Source: Shewanella zhangzhouensis (GTDB taxonomy: Bacteria; Pseudomonadota; Gammaproteobacteria; Enterobacterales; Shewanellaceae). From it: a DNA stretch of 64,000 bases. Of the stretch, positions 35,746 through 44,117 are shown piece after piece. The notes beneath the pieces were generated by a model. It was not told the origin of the DNA. It ran no database searches and worked only from the letters and a program-made list of their open reading frames with translations. The DNA lies in NCBI RefSeq assembly GCF_019457615.1, contig NZ_CP080414.1:1424501-1488500 (forward strand), given 5' to 3'. Every line of letters begins with the position of its first letter. The stretch's first letter is position 1. A program made the translations under genes and the position numbers.

Positions 35746-37692
35746 ATGGAACAGGGCATACTTCTCAAGATTTTGTTGATGCTGCTTATCGCCATTGCAG
35801 CCATCGCGCTCTTGAGACGTTTGGGTTTGCCCGCCATTCTTGCTTACCTGCTCACCGGTGTGGTTGCCGGCCCCGGCGGATTTGATTGGTTCAGCCAGCA
35901 CCAGATGCATTCGGTGGCCGAGCTTGGGGTCGTGCTCCTGATGTTTACCCTGGGGTTGGAATTTTCAGTGCCTAAACTCTGGGCCATGCGCCGTACCGTA
36001 TTTGGCCTTGGCAGCGCTCAGGTGCTGGTCACCACGCTTATCACCATGTTGATAGCCATGGCCCTCGGGCAGCAGCCGGTACAGGCCTTGGTGATTGGCT
36101 CAACCATAGCGCTGTCTTCCACGGCCATAGTACTTAAACTCCTGAATGAGCAGGGATGGCTGCGGCGACGCCATGGCGAGTTATCCGTGAGTGTGCTGCT
36201 GTTTCAGGATTTGGCTGTGGTGCCATTACTCATCCTGCTCCCCTTGCTTGGGGAGGCTGATGGCACGCTTGCCCTTCATAATGTGATGTTTGCTTTGCTC
36301 AAAGGCACAGTGGCCTTTATTGCTCTGATGGCGTTTGGTAAGTGGGCACTCCCCAAGGTATTTGATGAGGTGGCGCGTTCCCGCTCCAATGAGCTCTTTG
36401 TGCTCTCAGCGCTGGTGGTGGCGCTGCTGACAGGTGCCTTTACCCAATGGCTTGGGCTCTCCATGGCACTGGGGGCCTTTATGGCGGGCATGTTGCTGGG
36501 AGAGAGTCAGTACCGGCGACAGCTCGAAGCCGATATCCGGCCGTTTCGCGATCTCCTGATGGGGCTCTTTTTTATCTCCATTGGCATGTTGCTGGATTTC
36601 CGGTTAGTGATGGCTTACTGGTGGCAGATCCTGCTGGTGCTGCTGGCAGTGATAAGTGGCAAGGCGCTGGTGGTTCATGGGCTTCTGAAGCTTGCCGGTG
36701 AACCATTCCGTATCTCCTCGGTGTCGGCCCTTATTTTGGCGCAGGTGGGGGAGTTTTCTTTTGTGGTGCTGGCACTGGCGGTGAATTATCAGCTGCTGGA
36801 GCCCGAGGTCAGCACAGTGCTGGTGATGGTCGCCGTGATCTCCATGGCATTGGCGCCAACCCTGGTGCGACACGCGGTGAACATCAGCAAATGGCTGCAG
36901 GGGTTAAAACCTTCGGTTAAAGATGATCCCCATCTTCCCAAGGTGGAAGAGGGGACAGAGCTGGTACTTATCCTGGGTTATGGCCGGGTTGGCCAAACCA
37001 TAGCCCGCTTTTTGAAGGCCGAAGCTGTGCCATTTTTGGCGCTGGATCTTGACCCCACCCGGGTGCAGGAAGCCAAGCGTGCCGGCGAACCTGTGTATTT
37101 TGGTGATGTCTGCAAGCGTGCCATTTTAAAGCAGGCAGGCATCAGTCAGGCAAAGATGATAGTGCTCACTTTCTGTGAAAGCCGCGCTGTGGATGAGGTG
37201 ATACACCTGTGCCGCACTTTGGCGCCTACGGCGAAGATTCTGGTTCGCACCCGGGATGACAGTGAACTCAAACTCCTGGAACAAGCCGGCGCCAGCCAGG
37301 TGATACCAGAGACCCTGGAGGGCAGCCTGATGCTGGTCAGTCAGGTGCTGTATCAGTGTGGTGTTCCACTAACGCGGATTTTAAAGCGGCTCGAATTTGA
37401 GCGGCGCAATCACTATCAGTACCTGCATGGCTTTTTCTCGGGCACAGAAACCGACTTTACCCTGGAGCTGTTGCATGCCGTCGCGCTGCCAAGGGGCGCC
37501 AGTGTGGTGGGGCAGCGCCTCGGTGACATCCCCTGGGCCAAGCTCAGGGTCGAACTCAGAGCCATTCGCCGTGGGGGAGAGGAGTTCGACAGTCCGAGCG
37601 AGGACTGGCAGCTTCGTGCCGGTGACGTGCTGATTTTACTTGGTAAACCCAGGCGGGTGGAAAAGGCCGAGGCGCTGCTGCTTCAGGGCTGA
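35746..37692 (+). CDS. CPA2 monovalent cation:proton antiporter, KefB/YbaL type
   Basis: An inner-membrane protein of 648 residues. The first 380 or so residues hold about twelve hydrophobic segments with the family text VGPGG-like TGVVAGPGGFDWF, LGLEFSVPKLWAMRRTVFGL and the ion-pathway VLLFQDLAVVPLLILLPL. A cytosolic RCK (TrkA-N) Rossmann domain begins near 406 (LILGYGRVGQTIARFL), and a TrkA-C domain occupies the last 80 residues (RVELRAIRRGGEEFDSPSED). This is the Kef/YbaL/RosB architecture, a nucleotide-gated K+ or Na+/H+ exchanger. There is no KefF/KefG-type partner nearby. A CAAGGA ribosome-binding site precedes the ATG. Confidence 0.88.
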   Translation: MEQGILLKILLMLLIAIAAIALLRRLGLPAILAYLLTGVVAGPGGFDWFSQHQMHSVAELGVVLLMFTLGLEFSVPKLWAMRRTVFGLGSAQVLVTTLITMLIAMALGQQPVQALVIGSTIALSSTAIVLKLLNEQGWLRRRHGELSVSVLLFQDLAVVPLLILLPLLGEADGTLALHNVMFALLKGTVAFIALMAFGKWALPKVFDEVARSRSNELFVLSALVVALLTGAFTQWLGLSMALGAFMAGMLLGESQYRRQLEADIRPFRDLLMGLFFISIGMLLDFRLVMAYWWQILLVLLAVISGKALVVHGLLKLAGEPFRISSVSALILAQVGEFSFVVLALAVNYQLLEPEVSTVLVMVAVISMALAPTLVRHAVNISKWLQGLKPSVKDDPHLPKVEEGTELVLILGYGRVGQTIARFLKAEAVPFLALDLDPTRVQEAKRAGEPVYFGDVCKRAILKQAGISQAKMIVLTFCESRAVDEVIHLCRTLAPTAKILVRTRDDSELKLLEQAGASQVIPETLEGSLMLVSQVLYQCGVPLTRILKRLEFERRNHYQYLHGFFSGTETDFTLELLHAVALPRGASVVGQRLGDIPWAKLRVELRAIRRGGEEFDSPSEDWQLRAGDVLILLGKPRRVEKAEALLLQG

Positions 37693-37777
37693 TGATTGGT
37701 GCGGATAGGCAGCTTTTTAAGCCCGCTGCTTGCCGATTATCGGCACAAGCAGGGGATTTCTGTCTTCAGGCTACCGC

Positions 37778-37900
37778 ATGGCTCTATTTAACAAGTGGCT
37801 CACAGCGTTGAAGGCGAGAGGCACGCCACAGGAAGGTCAATCTGCTATGGGTGCTGCCTTAAGCGCCCTTCGCCAGCGCTTATTGGCAGCGGTCAGCTGA
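37778..37900 (+). CDS. possible 40-residue small protein
   Basis: A short frame from ATG to TGA encoding MALFNKWLTALKARGTPQEG followed by QSAMGAALSALRQRLLAAVS, a basic, helical text. It sits in the 200-base space between the antiporter and the convergent patatin gene and overlaps the end of the latter by eight bases. The ribosome-binding site is weak (CAGG) and I do not recognise the sequence, so it may be chance. Just before it, CTGCTTG and CAAGCAG (about 37727-37751) can form a hairpin. Confidence 0.25.
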   Translation: MALFNKWLTALKARGTPQEGQSAMGAALSALRQRLLAAVS

Positions 37901-39017
37901 TATTGAAAAATGCCTTTATTTCATCGATTTGGCACATGGCATCCTGGTAGCCGAGGTCTATCAGGGCACTGGTATAGGCCTTCTCAAACAACAGATAGGA
38001 CACGATACTGGAGTCTGAGTCTTCGTTGATGCCAATAAGCCCCAGCAGGGTTCTGACAGCGAAAGGCATTTCACGATAATAGCGGGCAGCAAGTACGGTG
38101 AGATCTTCACTGGGCTTGATAACCAGCGTGTGTATGGGTTTGAGCTGTAATCTGTCCCGGCTTTCTGCCGGAATCAGCTTCAGGGTGTTGTTAATCCTTT
38201 CCAGACGCTCAAGGTCGCTGTTGAGTGTGTCCGAAAAGATGGTGTCCAGCAGGTGGCCCGCGATGGTGGCGGTTTTCGGATGATGCTCAAGCTCGCGGGT
38301 GTCTTGCTTGTGGGGACTGTCGAGGTTTATCACCAGAATACGTTCTGCCCCTAAATGTATGGGGCTTGCCAACGGCGCCAATTGGTGCACCGAGCCATCG
38401 CCATAGTAATGTTGTTTGAGCTTAATGGACGGGAACACCATGGGAATGGCGGAGCTTGCGAGCAGATGCTCGGTATTGAGCCGGGTGCGCTCTCCACTGC
38501 GTCTGGCGCGATACCAATTGTCCAGATCTCTGGATGCCTGAAAAAAGGTCACTGAGCGGGAGTTGTTGTAGCAGGACGTGTCTATCGACAGGGCTGTTAA
38601 TGCCCCCGAGCGAATGTTTCTGTCGATGCGGCCAAAATCAATAAGCTCGTTTAACAGCCGCCTTAAGGGTTCATTGTCCAGCAGACTGCCCGCGTCGGTA
38701 TTGACCTTATCGTGTTGCAGGCCCTTGAGTGCCATACGGCCCAGATGCTTCATCACCCCGGGGATTGAACTGGTATAAACTTTGGAAGTTTCAAAGTGAC
38801 GCCAGACCCATTCAAGCTTTCTTACACCCAAATGAAAACAGGATGCGTGGGTGGCAATGGAGGTGCCATTGATGGCCCCAGCCGAGGTGCCGCAGACAAT
38901 ACGAAAGGGAATGCCGTGATTTCGCGGGTAAAACTGCACGATAGCCTTCAGTACCCCCACCTGATATGCGGCGCGGGCACCACCTCCCCCTAAAACCAGC
39001 GCAGTCGATGACGGCAA
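37893..39017 (-). CDS. patatin-like phospholipase
   Basis: A lipid acyl hydrolase of about 374 residues. The oxyanion-hole loop LGGGGARAAYQVGVL is at residues 9-23, the nucleophile elbow GTSAG has Ser45, and the catalytic Asp lies in HYYGDGSVHQLAPL near residue 206, so the Ser-Asp dyad is complete. A C-terminal region of about 130 residues of unknown role follows. No signal peptide is seen, so it is likely cytosolic or a secreted effector without a classical signal. I prefer the TTG at 39017, since GGAG lies six bases before it; the longest frame starts with TTG at 39029. Confidence 0.87.
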   Translation of the reverse strand: MPSSTALVLGGGGARAAYQVGVLKAIVQFYPRNHGIPFRIVCGTSAGAINGTSIATHASCFHLGVRKLEWVWRHFETSKVYTSSIPGVMKHLGRMALKGLQHDKVNTDAGSLLDNEPLRRLLNELIDFGRIDRNIRSGALTALSIDTSCYNNSRSVTFFQASRDLDNWYRARRSGERTRLNTEHLLASSAIPMVFPSIKLKQHYYGDGSVHQLAPLASPIHLGAERILVINLDSPHKQDTRELEHHPKTATIAGHLLDTIFSDTLNSDLERLERINNTLKLIPAESRDRLQLKPIHTLVIKPSEDLTVLAARYYREMPFAVRTLLGLIGINEDSDSSIVSYLLFEKAYTSALIDLGYQDAMCQIDEIKAFFNIS

Positions 39018-39101
39018 GGCGTTCTCCAATAGCTTGATAGTTAACTCTTTCCCTTAGGCTAATTAAAGCCGTTCGTCGACAGTGTTGGCAATGCTGCAGG
39101 C

Positions 39102-39125
39102 AAAAAAAAGCACCCCGCAGGGTGC
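39102..39125 (-). terminator. terminator of proS
   Basis: In the minus direction the stem GCACCC-TGCG-GGGTGC is followed by eight Ts (A-run at 39102-39109 on the given strand), about 22 bases beyond the proS stop. Confidence 0.88.
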
Positions 39126-39146
39126 CTTTATTGCATGTTTCAAGCC

Positions 39147-40865
39147 TTAGCCTTGCTGAAACTGAGCTTTGAGGAAGCTCACGAGCTCCGCAAATGGCAC
39201 TTCGCTCTTTTCACCGGTGCGGCGATTTTTGTACTCGTAGACACCTGTGTCTATGTTGCGATCGCCGATGACCACTGTGTGGGGGATGCCCAGCAGCTCC
39301 ATATCGGCAAACATCACACCAGGGCGCTCTTTACGGTCGTCAAACAGCACTTCGAAACCGGCTTCGGTCAGTTCTTTGTACAGGGCTTCGGCGGTATCGG
39401 TAACCCGATGAGACTTGTGCATGTTCATTGGCAGAATGCCTACGGTGAACGGTGCAATAGCTTCGGGCCATACTATGCCGCGGTCGTCATTGTTCTGCTC
39501 AATGGCAGCAGCGACGATGCGGCTTACGCCCACACCGTAACAGCCCATCAGCATGATCTGTGACTTGCCGTTTTCGTCCAGCACTGTGGCGTTCATGGCT
39601 TCTGAATACTTGTTACCCAGCTGGAAGATGTGACCCACTTCGATACCACGGGCGAAGGCATAAACGCCCTTGCCATCAGGAGTGGCTTCGCCTTCAACCA
39701 CGTTGCGGATGTCAGCGCCCTGAACCAGCGGCAGATCGCGCTCCCAGTTGATGCCGAAGAAGTGCTTGCCATCTTCGTTGGCACCGGCAGCGAAGTCACT
39801 CATCACCAGCACACTGTGGTCGGCGATGATGGGCATCTTGAGGTTAACTGGACCGATAGAACCTGTACCGGCACCCACGGCGGCGCGGATTTCCGCTTCA
39901 CCGGCAAACTCCAGCGGAGAGGCAACCAGTTCCAGCTTGTCGGCCTTGATTTCGTTGAGCTCATGGTCACCACGGACCAGAAGGGCAACCAGTGGGGCTT
40001 CTTCGGTGGCGCCTTTGACAATCAGGGTCTTGATGGTCTTTTCAATGGCCACGCCGAATTGCTCGACAAGCTCGGCAATGGTCTTGGCATTGGGGGTGTC
40101 CACGGTGCGCAGGGCCTCAGTGGCGGCGGCGCGGGGTTCGGTTGGCAGCGGGGCTTCGGCCTTCTCGATGTTGGCGGCGTAGTCGCTGCCGGTAGAGTAG
40201 GCAATCAGGTCTTCACCGCTCTGGGCCAGTACGTGGAATTCGTGGGATACGCTGCCACCGATGGAGCCGGTATCGGCCAGCACGGGGCGGAATGCCAGAC
40301 CCATGCGGCTGAAGATGTTGCTGTAGGCGGTGTACATGGCCTGATAAGTTTCGTCCAGGGTTTCCTGAGTCAGGTGGAAGGAGTAGGCATCCTTCATCAG
40401 GAATTCACGTGAGCGCATCACGCCGAAACGTGGGCGTACTTCGTCACGGAACTTGGTCTGGATTTGGTACAGGTTCAGCGGCAGCTGCTTGTACGAGCTC
40501 ACTTCCTTACGGATAAGGTCGGTTATCACTTCTTCGTGGGTTGGGCCCAGCACGAAGTCGCGATTGTGGCGGTCGGTAAAGCGCAAAAGCTCGGGACCAA
40601 ACTGATCCCAACGACCTGTTTCGACCCACAAGTCACCCGGCTGCACCATGGGCATCAGGATCTCAATGGCGCCGGCCTTGTTCATTTCTTCACGAACAAT
40701 GGCTTCTACTTTGCGTAGTACACGCAAACCTGTGGGCAGGTAGCTGTAAAGGCCTGACGCATTGCGGCGGATCATGCCCGCACGCAGCATGAGTTGATGA
40801 CTGACTACCTCGGCATTGGCTGGGGTTTCTTTCTGTGTCGATAGCAGGTATTTGCTGACTCGCAT
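39147..40865 (-). CDS. proS: prolyl-tRNA synthetase
   Basis: ProS charges tRNA(Pro). The 572 residues are typical of bacterial class II ProRS: motif region NASGLYSYLPTGLRVLRKVE, motif 2 TKFRDEVRPRFGVMRSREFL, a central insertion/editing domain (about residues 230-390, with EAPLVALLVRGDHELNEIKA), motif 3 CYGVGVSRIVAAAIEQNNDD and an anticodon-binding domain at the C-terminus. In E. coli, rcsF-trmO-proS are neighbours; here the same genes occur with two extra genes between trmO and proS. Confidence 0.98.
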   Translation of the reverse strand: MRVSKYLLSTQKETPANAEVVSHQLMLRAGMIRRNASGLYSYLPTGLRVLRKVEAIVREEMNKAGAIEILMPMVQPGDLWVETGRWDQFGPELLRFTDRHNRDFVLGPTHEEVITDLIRKEVSSYKQLPLNLYQIQTKFRDEVRPRFGVMRSREFLMKDAYSFHLTQETLDETYQAMYTAYSNIFSRMGLAFRPVLADTGSIGGSVSHEFHVLAQSGEDLIAYSTGSDYAANIEKAEAPLPTEPRAAATEALRTVDTPNAKTIAELVEQFGVAIEKTIKTLIVKGATEEAPLVALLVRGDHELNEIKADKLELVASPLEFAGEAEIRAAVGAGTGSIGPVNLKMPIIADHSVLVMSDFAAGANEDGKHFFGINWERDLPLVQGADIRNVVEGEATPDGKGVYAFARGIEVGHIFQLGNKYSEAMNATVLDENGKSQIMLMGCYGVGVSRIVAAAIEQNNDDRGIVWPEAIAPFTVGILPMNMHKSHRVTDTAEALYKELTEAGFEVLFDDRKERPGVMFADMELLGIPHTVVIGDRNIDTGVYEYKNRRTGEKSEVPFAELVSFLKAQFQQG

Positions 40866-40980
40866 TCCCGGTGTCCATAGTTGAAAAGAATGGCCTGCAT
40901 TGTATCACCTGCATCTGTGTTGTCACGCTCAGCATGCAGCAAAAACCCTGACCAGACGCGAGTTTGACGCCGGTATTACC

Positions 40981-42294
40981 TCAATAAATTGCCTCAGTGG
41001 CCAGCCAACTGCTGTCGGGTAAAAGACAGGGCGCAACCAGGGCCTGATTTCCCCCCTGAGCCCTTGCCTGCAGCAGTGCTTCCTCCGCTTCCTGCAGCAA
41101 TATATCCCAGCCATGGGTGGAGCGTGGGATGCGCGAGGCGACGCCCACTGACACAGTCACCCAGGGATGGGTGGCCAGCATGGGGGTAGGGATGTGGGTC
41201 TGATGAACGCGATAACAAAGCTGGTGGGCAAGTTTAATGGCCTGCTCAAGGTCGGTGCAGGACAGCACTATGGCGAGTTTATGGCCTTCGTAGTGAGCCA
41301 GATAATCCTGCGCCCTTGCTGTGTGTTCGACCGCGATACTTACCAGTTGTGTCAGACTGTTGGGCGGCAGCTCGGCCAGTTCGTGGCCGTTTTGCAGCAT
41401 CACGGGATCGGCACTCAGCAGCAACATGGACACAGATTCGTTGCGTCTTAAGCCCCGCAACCATTCCTGCTGCAAATGATGATTCAGTGCACTGCGAGAC
41501 GCGAGGCCTGTGCGCTGGTCTACATTGGGGTTCTGTTGCTGGTGTTGTAACTGGCGATGGATGTGACGCAGGTTTTCAGAGATATCTTTAACTTCCTGAT
41601 TGGCGGGCTCAACCTGGGCAGTATTGTTTTTGCGATGTGCCGAGAGGTTGTCTATCTGCCTGCCAAGCTCTATCAGCGGGCGGATAAAGTGCCTGCCCAG
41701 CAGATGCCAGGCCAAAAACTGGGTGAGCAGGATACACAGAAGTGATAAAAACATCACAGTCATGGTTAACTGCCAGCGCCGCTGCTCTATGTCCGTCAGC
41801 ACTTGTTGTGCCTTACCGACATCCAGGGAGCTGACTCTGATGGCTAAATCCCGGCTGAGCTCTGCAAGGCCGCCGATAACGGGGGTGTTTTGCCCCTCGG
41901 GTTGCAGGCTGGTAAGCCCCTGCAATACCCGGATGGCCATGTCTCGCTCCGTACCGGGGGTGTTGGCGAGGGCGCCGACCAGTCCCTGCTGACGGGCGCG
42001 CATTTCGCCGAGTAATTGCGACCGGGAAGAAGGCGGCAGGGTGTGCCAGTCACGGCCAAGATTTTCAAGCCCCAACTGCTGCATTAAGGCATCGCGTACC
42101 AGATAACGTGAATGGGCTAACCCGAGCTGGCTTTGGGTAAATTCGCTTGCCTGTTGATGGATGGCGCCGAGGGCAACTATCCCTGTGAGGATGCCAAGCA
42201 GGGCAATACACATAAAACTCTGCCACAAGCGTCTGCGCATGGCGGGCAAAGGTTTTGAGGAGGGGATTTGGGCAAGCTGTTCATCCTTGTTCAC
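40981..42294 (-). CDS. membrane protein with degenerate GGDEF domain
   Basis: A protein of about 437 residues. After a short cytosolic tail there is a membrane segment (FMCIALLGILTGIVALGAI), a periplasmic sensor region of about 130 residues, a second membrane segment (TVMFLSLLCILLTQFLAWHL), a HAMP-like linker and coiled region, then a domain with GGDEF-fold text (VDQRTGLASRSALNHHLQQE, WVTVSVGVASRIP). The signature loop reads AHYEGHKLAIVLS instead of RxGGDEF, so cyclase activity is probably lost. I chose GTG at 42294, behind an AAGGA ribosome-binding site; the longer TTG start at 42339 overlaps the upstream gene. Likely a c-di-GMP-related sensor or adaptor. Confidence 0.8.
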   Translation of the reverse strand: MNKDEQLAQIPSSKPLPAMRRRLWQSFMCIALLGILTGIVALGAIHQQASEFTQSQLGLAHSRYLVRDALMQQLGLENLGRDWHTLPPSSRSQLLGEMRARQQGLVGALANTPGTERDMAIRVLQGLTSLQPEGQNTPVIGGLAELSRDLAIRVSSLDVGKAQQVLTDIEQRRWQLTMTVMFLSLLCILLTQFLAWHLLGRHFIRPLIELGRQIDNLSAHRKNNTAQVEPANQEVKDISENLRHIHRQLQHQQQNPNVDQRTGLASRSALNHHLQQEWLRGLRRNESVSMLLLSADPVMLQNGHELAELPPNSLTQLVSIAVEHTARAQDYLAHYEGHKLAIVLSCTDLEQAIKLAHQLCYRVHQTHIPTPMLATHPWVTVSVGVASRIPRSTHGWDILLQEAEEALLQARAQGGNQALVAPCLLPDSSWLATEAIY

Positions 42295-42313
42295 TGCGTC
42301 ATCCTTGATTAGT

Positions 42314-42928
42314 TCACTTTTTGTCGCGCCTGTCGCCAATTGGCCTGGCGGGATTGCCTGCGACTATGCTGTAAGGCGCAACGTCTCTTGTCACTATAGC
42401 ACCCATACCCACGACGGCATGATTGCCTATGGTCACGCCGTCCACAATGCCTGCCTGGGCGCCAATCCACACATCTTCGCCTATCACAATGCCTTTGGAG
42501 CTGACCTTTTGAGTGTAGATGGGCTCATCGGGGGTCATGCCGTGATTAAAGGCATAGATGGTCACGTTATTGGCGATACGGGTTCTGCTGCCAATTTTGA
42601 TGCCCACACGGCCACCATCCAACGAGCTGCCGTGGTTGATGGCCACTTCATCACCCATCTCAACCGGACCGTGAATAAACACGCCCGCGGCAATCATACA
42701 TTGGTTCCCGATGCGGATATCACGGCCGGGCTCGGCGAAGAGCTCGGCCTCCGGGGCCACAAAACACTGGCTGCCGATGTGCACGGTTTCCAGTTGCATC
42801 AGCCTTGTCTGAATATCCGTCTGCCAGGGCAGGGCCCAGGCTTTGTGTTTGTCTTTCAGTGAAAAATACAGCCAGGGCATCCAGGAGAGCCGCTTTTTGT
42901 GTTGCTCTCGAAAATCATCAGCCGTCAT
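42314..42928 (-). CDS. hexapeptide-repeat acyltransferase, maltose O-acetyltransferase-like
   Basis: A left-handed beta-helix acetyltransferase of 204 residues. Hexapeptide turns are evident (RIGNQCMIAAGVFIHGPVEM, VGIKIGSRTRIANNVTIYAF), the active-site His is expected in YAFNHGM, and GVTIGNHAVVGMGAIVTRDV plus NPARPIGDRR close the protein as in the LacA/Maa/NodL group. Substrate cannot be told; a sugar or an envelope glycan is usual. The ATG at 42928 overlaps the trmO stop by 11 bases. It is one of two genes inserted between trmO and proS. Confidence 0.85.
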   Translation of the reverse strand: MTADDFREQHKKRLSWMPWLYFSLKDKHKAWALPWQTDIQTRLMQLETVHIGSQCFVAPEAELFAEPGRDIRIGNQCMIAAGVFIHGPVEMGDEVAINHGSSLDGGRVGIKIGSRTRIANNVTIYAFNHGMTPDEPIYTQKVSSKGIVIGEDVWIGAQAGIVDGVTIGNHAVVGMGAIVTRDVAPYSIVAGNPARPIGDRRDKK

Positions 42929-43655
42929 GGGATTGGCCAACCTTGGTGGGTTTGAGCTCAAGCACATGGGCCTTACCGTCCTGAATACACCAGAAGATGT
43001 CCAGATCGTACAGGGCGACCTGATACAACTTGGGATCGTCTTTGGCCTTTTTGTAAGCCGGGCGCGGGTCCTGTGCCAGTACCCCGTCAATCAATGCCGC
43101 CAAATCCGGGCGGGCATCGCCTTGGCCGAGGGTAGCGATTTGTATGATGGCAAGCTCGCTGTAGCTTACTTCAATCAGTACCGGGGCGTCCTGCGCCATG
43201 CCGCCACGGGCATCCACAATGGCATCCGAGAAGGGAATATAGGGCTTGATATCTATGATGGGTGTGCCATCAAGCAAATCCATCCCACTGATTTCAAGGC
43301 ACAATTTCCCTTTGCGTTTGACTATGCCATGCAGACGCACCACAGATTGGCCTATGCCATTGGGACGAAAGGTGGAGCGGGTGGCAAAGACACCCAGCTT
43401 TTCATTGCCGCCAAGGCGCGGTGGCCGCACGGTATTTTTCCAGCCCTGGGCCAGATTTTCGTGAAAGCAAAACAGCAGCCACAGGTGGGAGTATTGCTCA
43501 AGCCCGCGCACTGTGTCTGGGTCGTTAAAGGGGGGCAACAGCTCCACAAACCCGTGGGCATTTACCAGCCCGGGTTGCCGTGGGATACCGAATTTTTGCC
43601 GGTACGGGGTATGGCACACTGCCACGGCCTGAATGGTATTTTCAAAGGCTTTCAT
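42918..43655 (-). CDS. trmO: tRNA (N6-threonylcarbamoyladenosine-N6)-methyltransferase TrmO
   Basis: TrmO (YaeB/TsaA) methylates t6A37 of certain tRNAs to m6t6A using SAM. The 245-residue protein shows YRQKFGIPRQPGLVNAHGFV, HLWLLFCFHENLAQGWKNTV, FATRSTFRPNGIGQSVVRL and GTPIIDIKPYIPFSDA, the TsaA core; the C-terminal part is also as in E. coli YaeB. It lies three bases after rcsF and overlaps the acyltransferase gene. Confidence 0.94.
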   Translation of the reverse strand: MKAFENTIQAVAVCHTPYRQKFGIPRQPGLVNAHGFVELLPPFNDPDTVRGLEQYSHLWLLFCFHENLAQGWKNTVRPPRLGGNEKLGVFATRSTFRPNGIGQSVVRLHGIVKRKGKLCLEISGMDLLDGTPIIDIKPYIPFSDAIVDARGGMAQDAPVLIEVSYSELAIIQIATLGQGDARPDLAALIDGVLAQDPRPAYKKAKDDPKLYQVALYDLDIFWCIQDGKAHVLELKPTKVGQSHDG

Positions 43656-43658
43656 GGC

Positions 43659-44057
43659 TTAGTTGGCAGGCGCTGCCTGACGAATGGCCTGTCCCACACA
43701 CAGACTGCGGGTTTCGCAGCCACCACCTGCTTCGGTGATGAGGGTGCAGTTTTTGATGATAAGACCGTTGGCGCCCTTATCGGCGGCTTTTCGTCTGGCG
43801 TCTGTGCGGGCATCCGCCAGGGTCGCGGGCATGTCCTGAGGCGTGGCCTGACAGGCTTCACCATCCACCAGACCCAGAATTTCATAACGTCCTGAGGGTT
43901 GGTTTTCACCTTCAAAGAGCGTCACTTCACCGGCCTTGAAATATTCATTGAACGCTTTGGGGTCCAGGTTGCTGGAGAACTGGTAATCAGAAGCGCAGGC
44001 AGACATTACCAGGGCGACCGCGATGGCTGCGGCGGCTTTCAACGGGTGTGGGGTCAT
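43659..44057 (-). CDS. rcsF: Rcs stress sensor lipoprotein RcsF
   Basis: An outer-membrane lipoprotein of 132 residues. The signal peptide MTPHPLKAAAAIAVALVMSA ends at Cys21 (MSAC lipobox). The mature globular domain has the four conserved cysteines (GEACQAT, IKNCTL, GGCETRSLC) that form two disulfides in E. coli RcsF. In enterics it signals envelope damage to the Rcs phosphorelay; no Rcs genes are in view and Shewanella may lack the full pathway, so its role here may differ. ATG 44057 has an AAGGA ribosome-binding site; the upstream frame start at 44090 is less likely. Confidence 0.88.
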   Translation of the reverse strand: MTPHPLKAAAAIAVALVMSACASDYQFSSNLDPKAFNEYFKAGEVTLFEGENQPSGRYEILGLVDGEACQATPQDMPATLADARTDARRKAADKGANGLIIKNCTLITEAGGGCETRSLCVGQAIRQAAPAN

Positions 44058-44117
44058 GATGGGGTCCTTTCGGGAGCGGGGCGGAGACATTCCTGCCCCG
44101 CCTTGAATGCCAAAATT

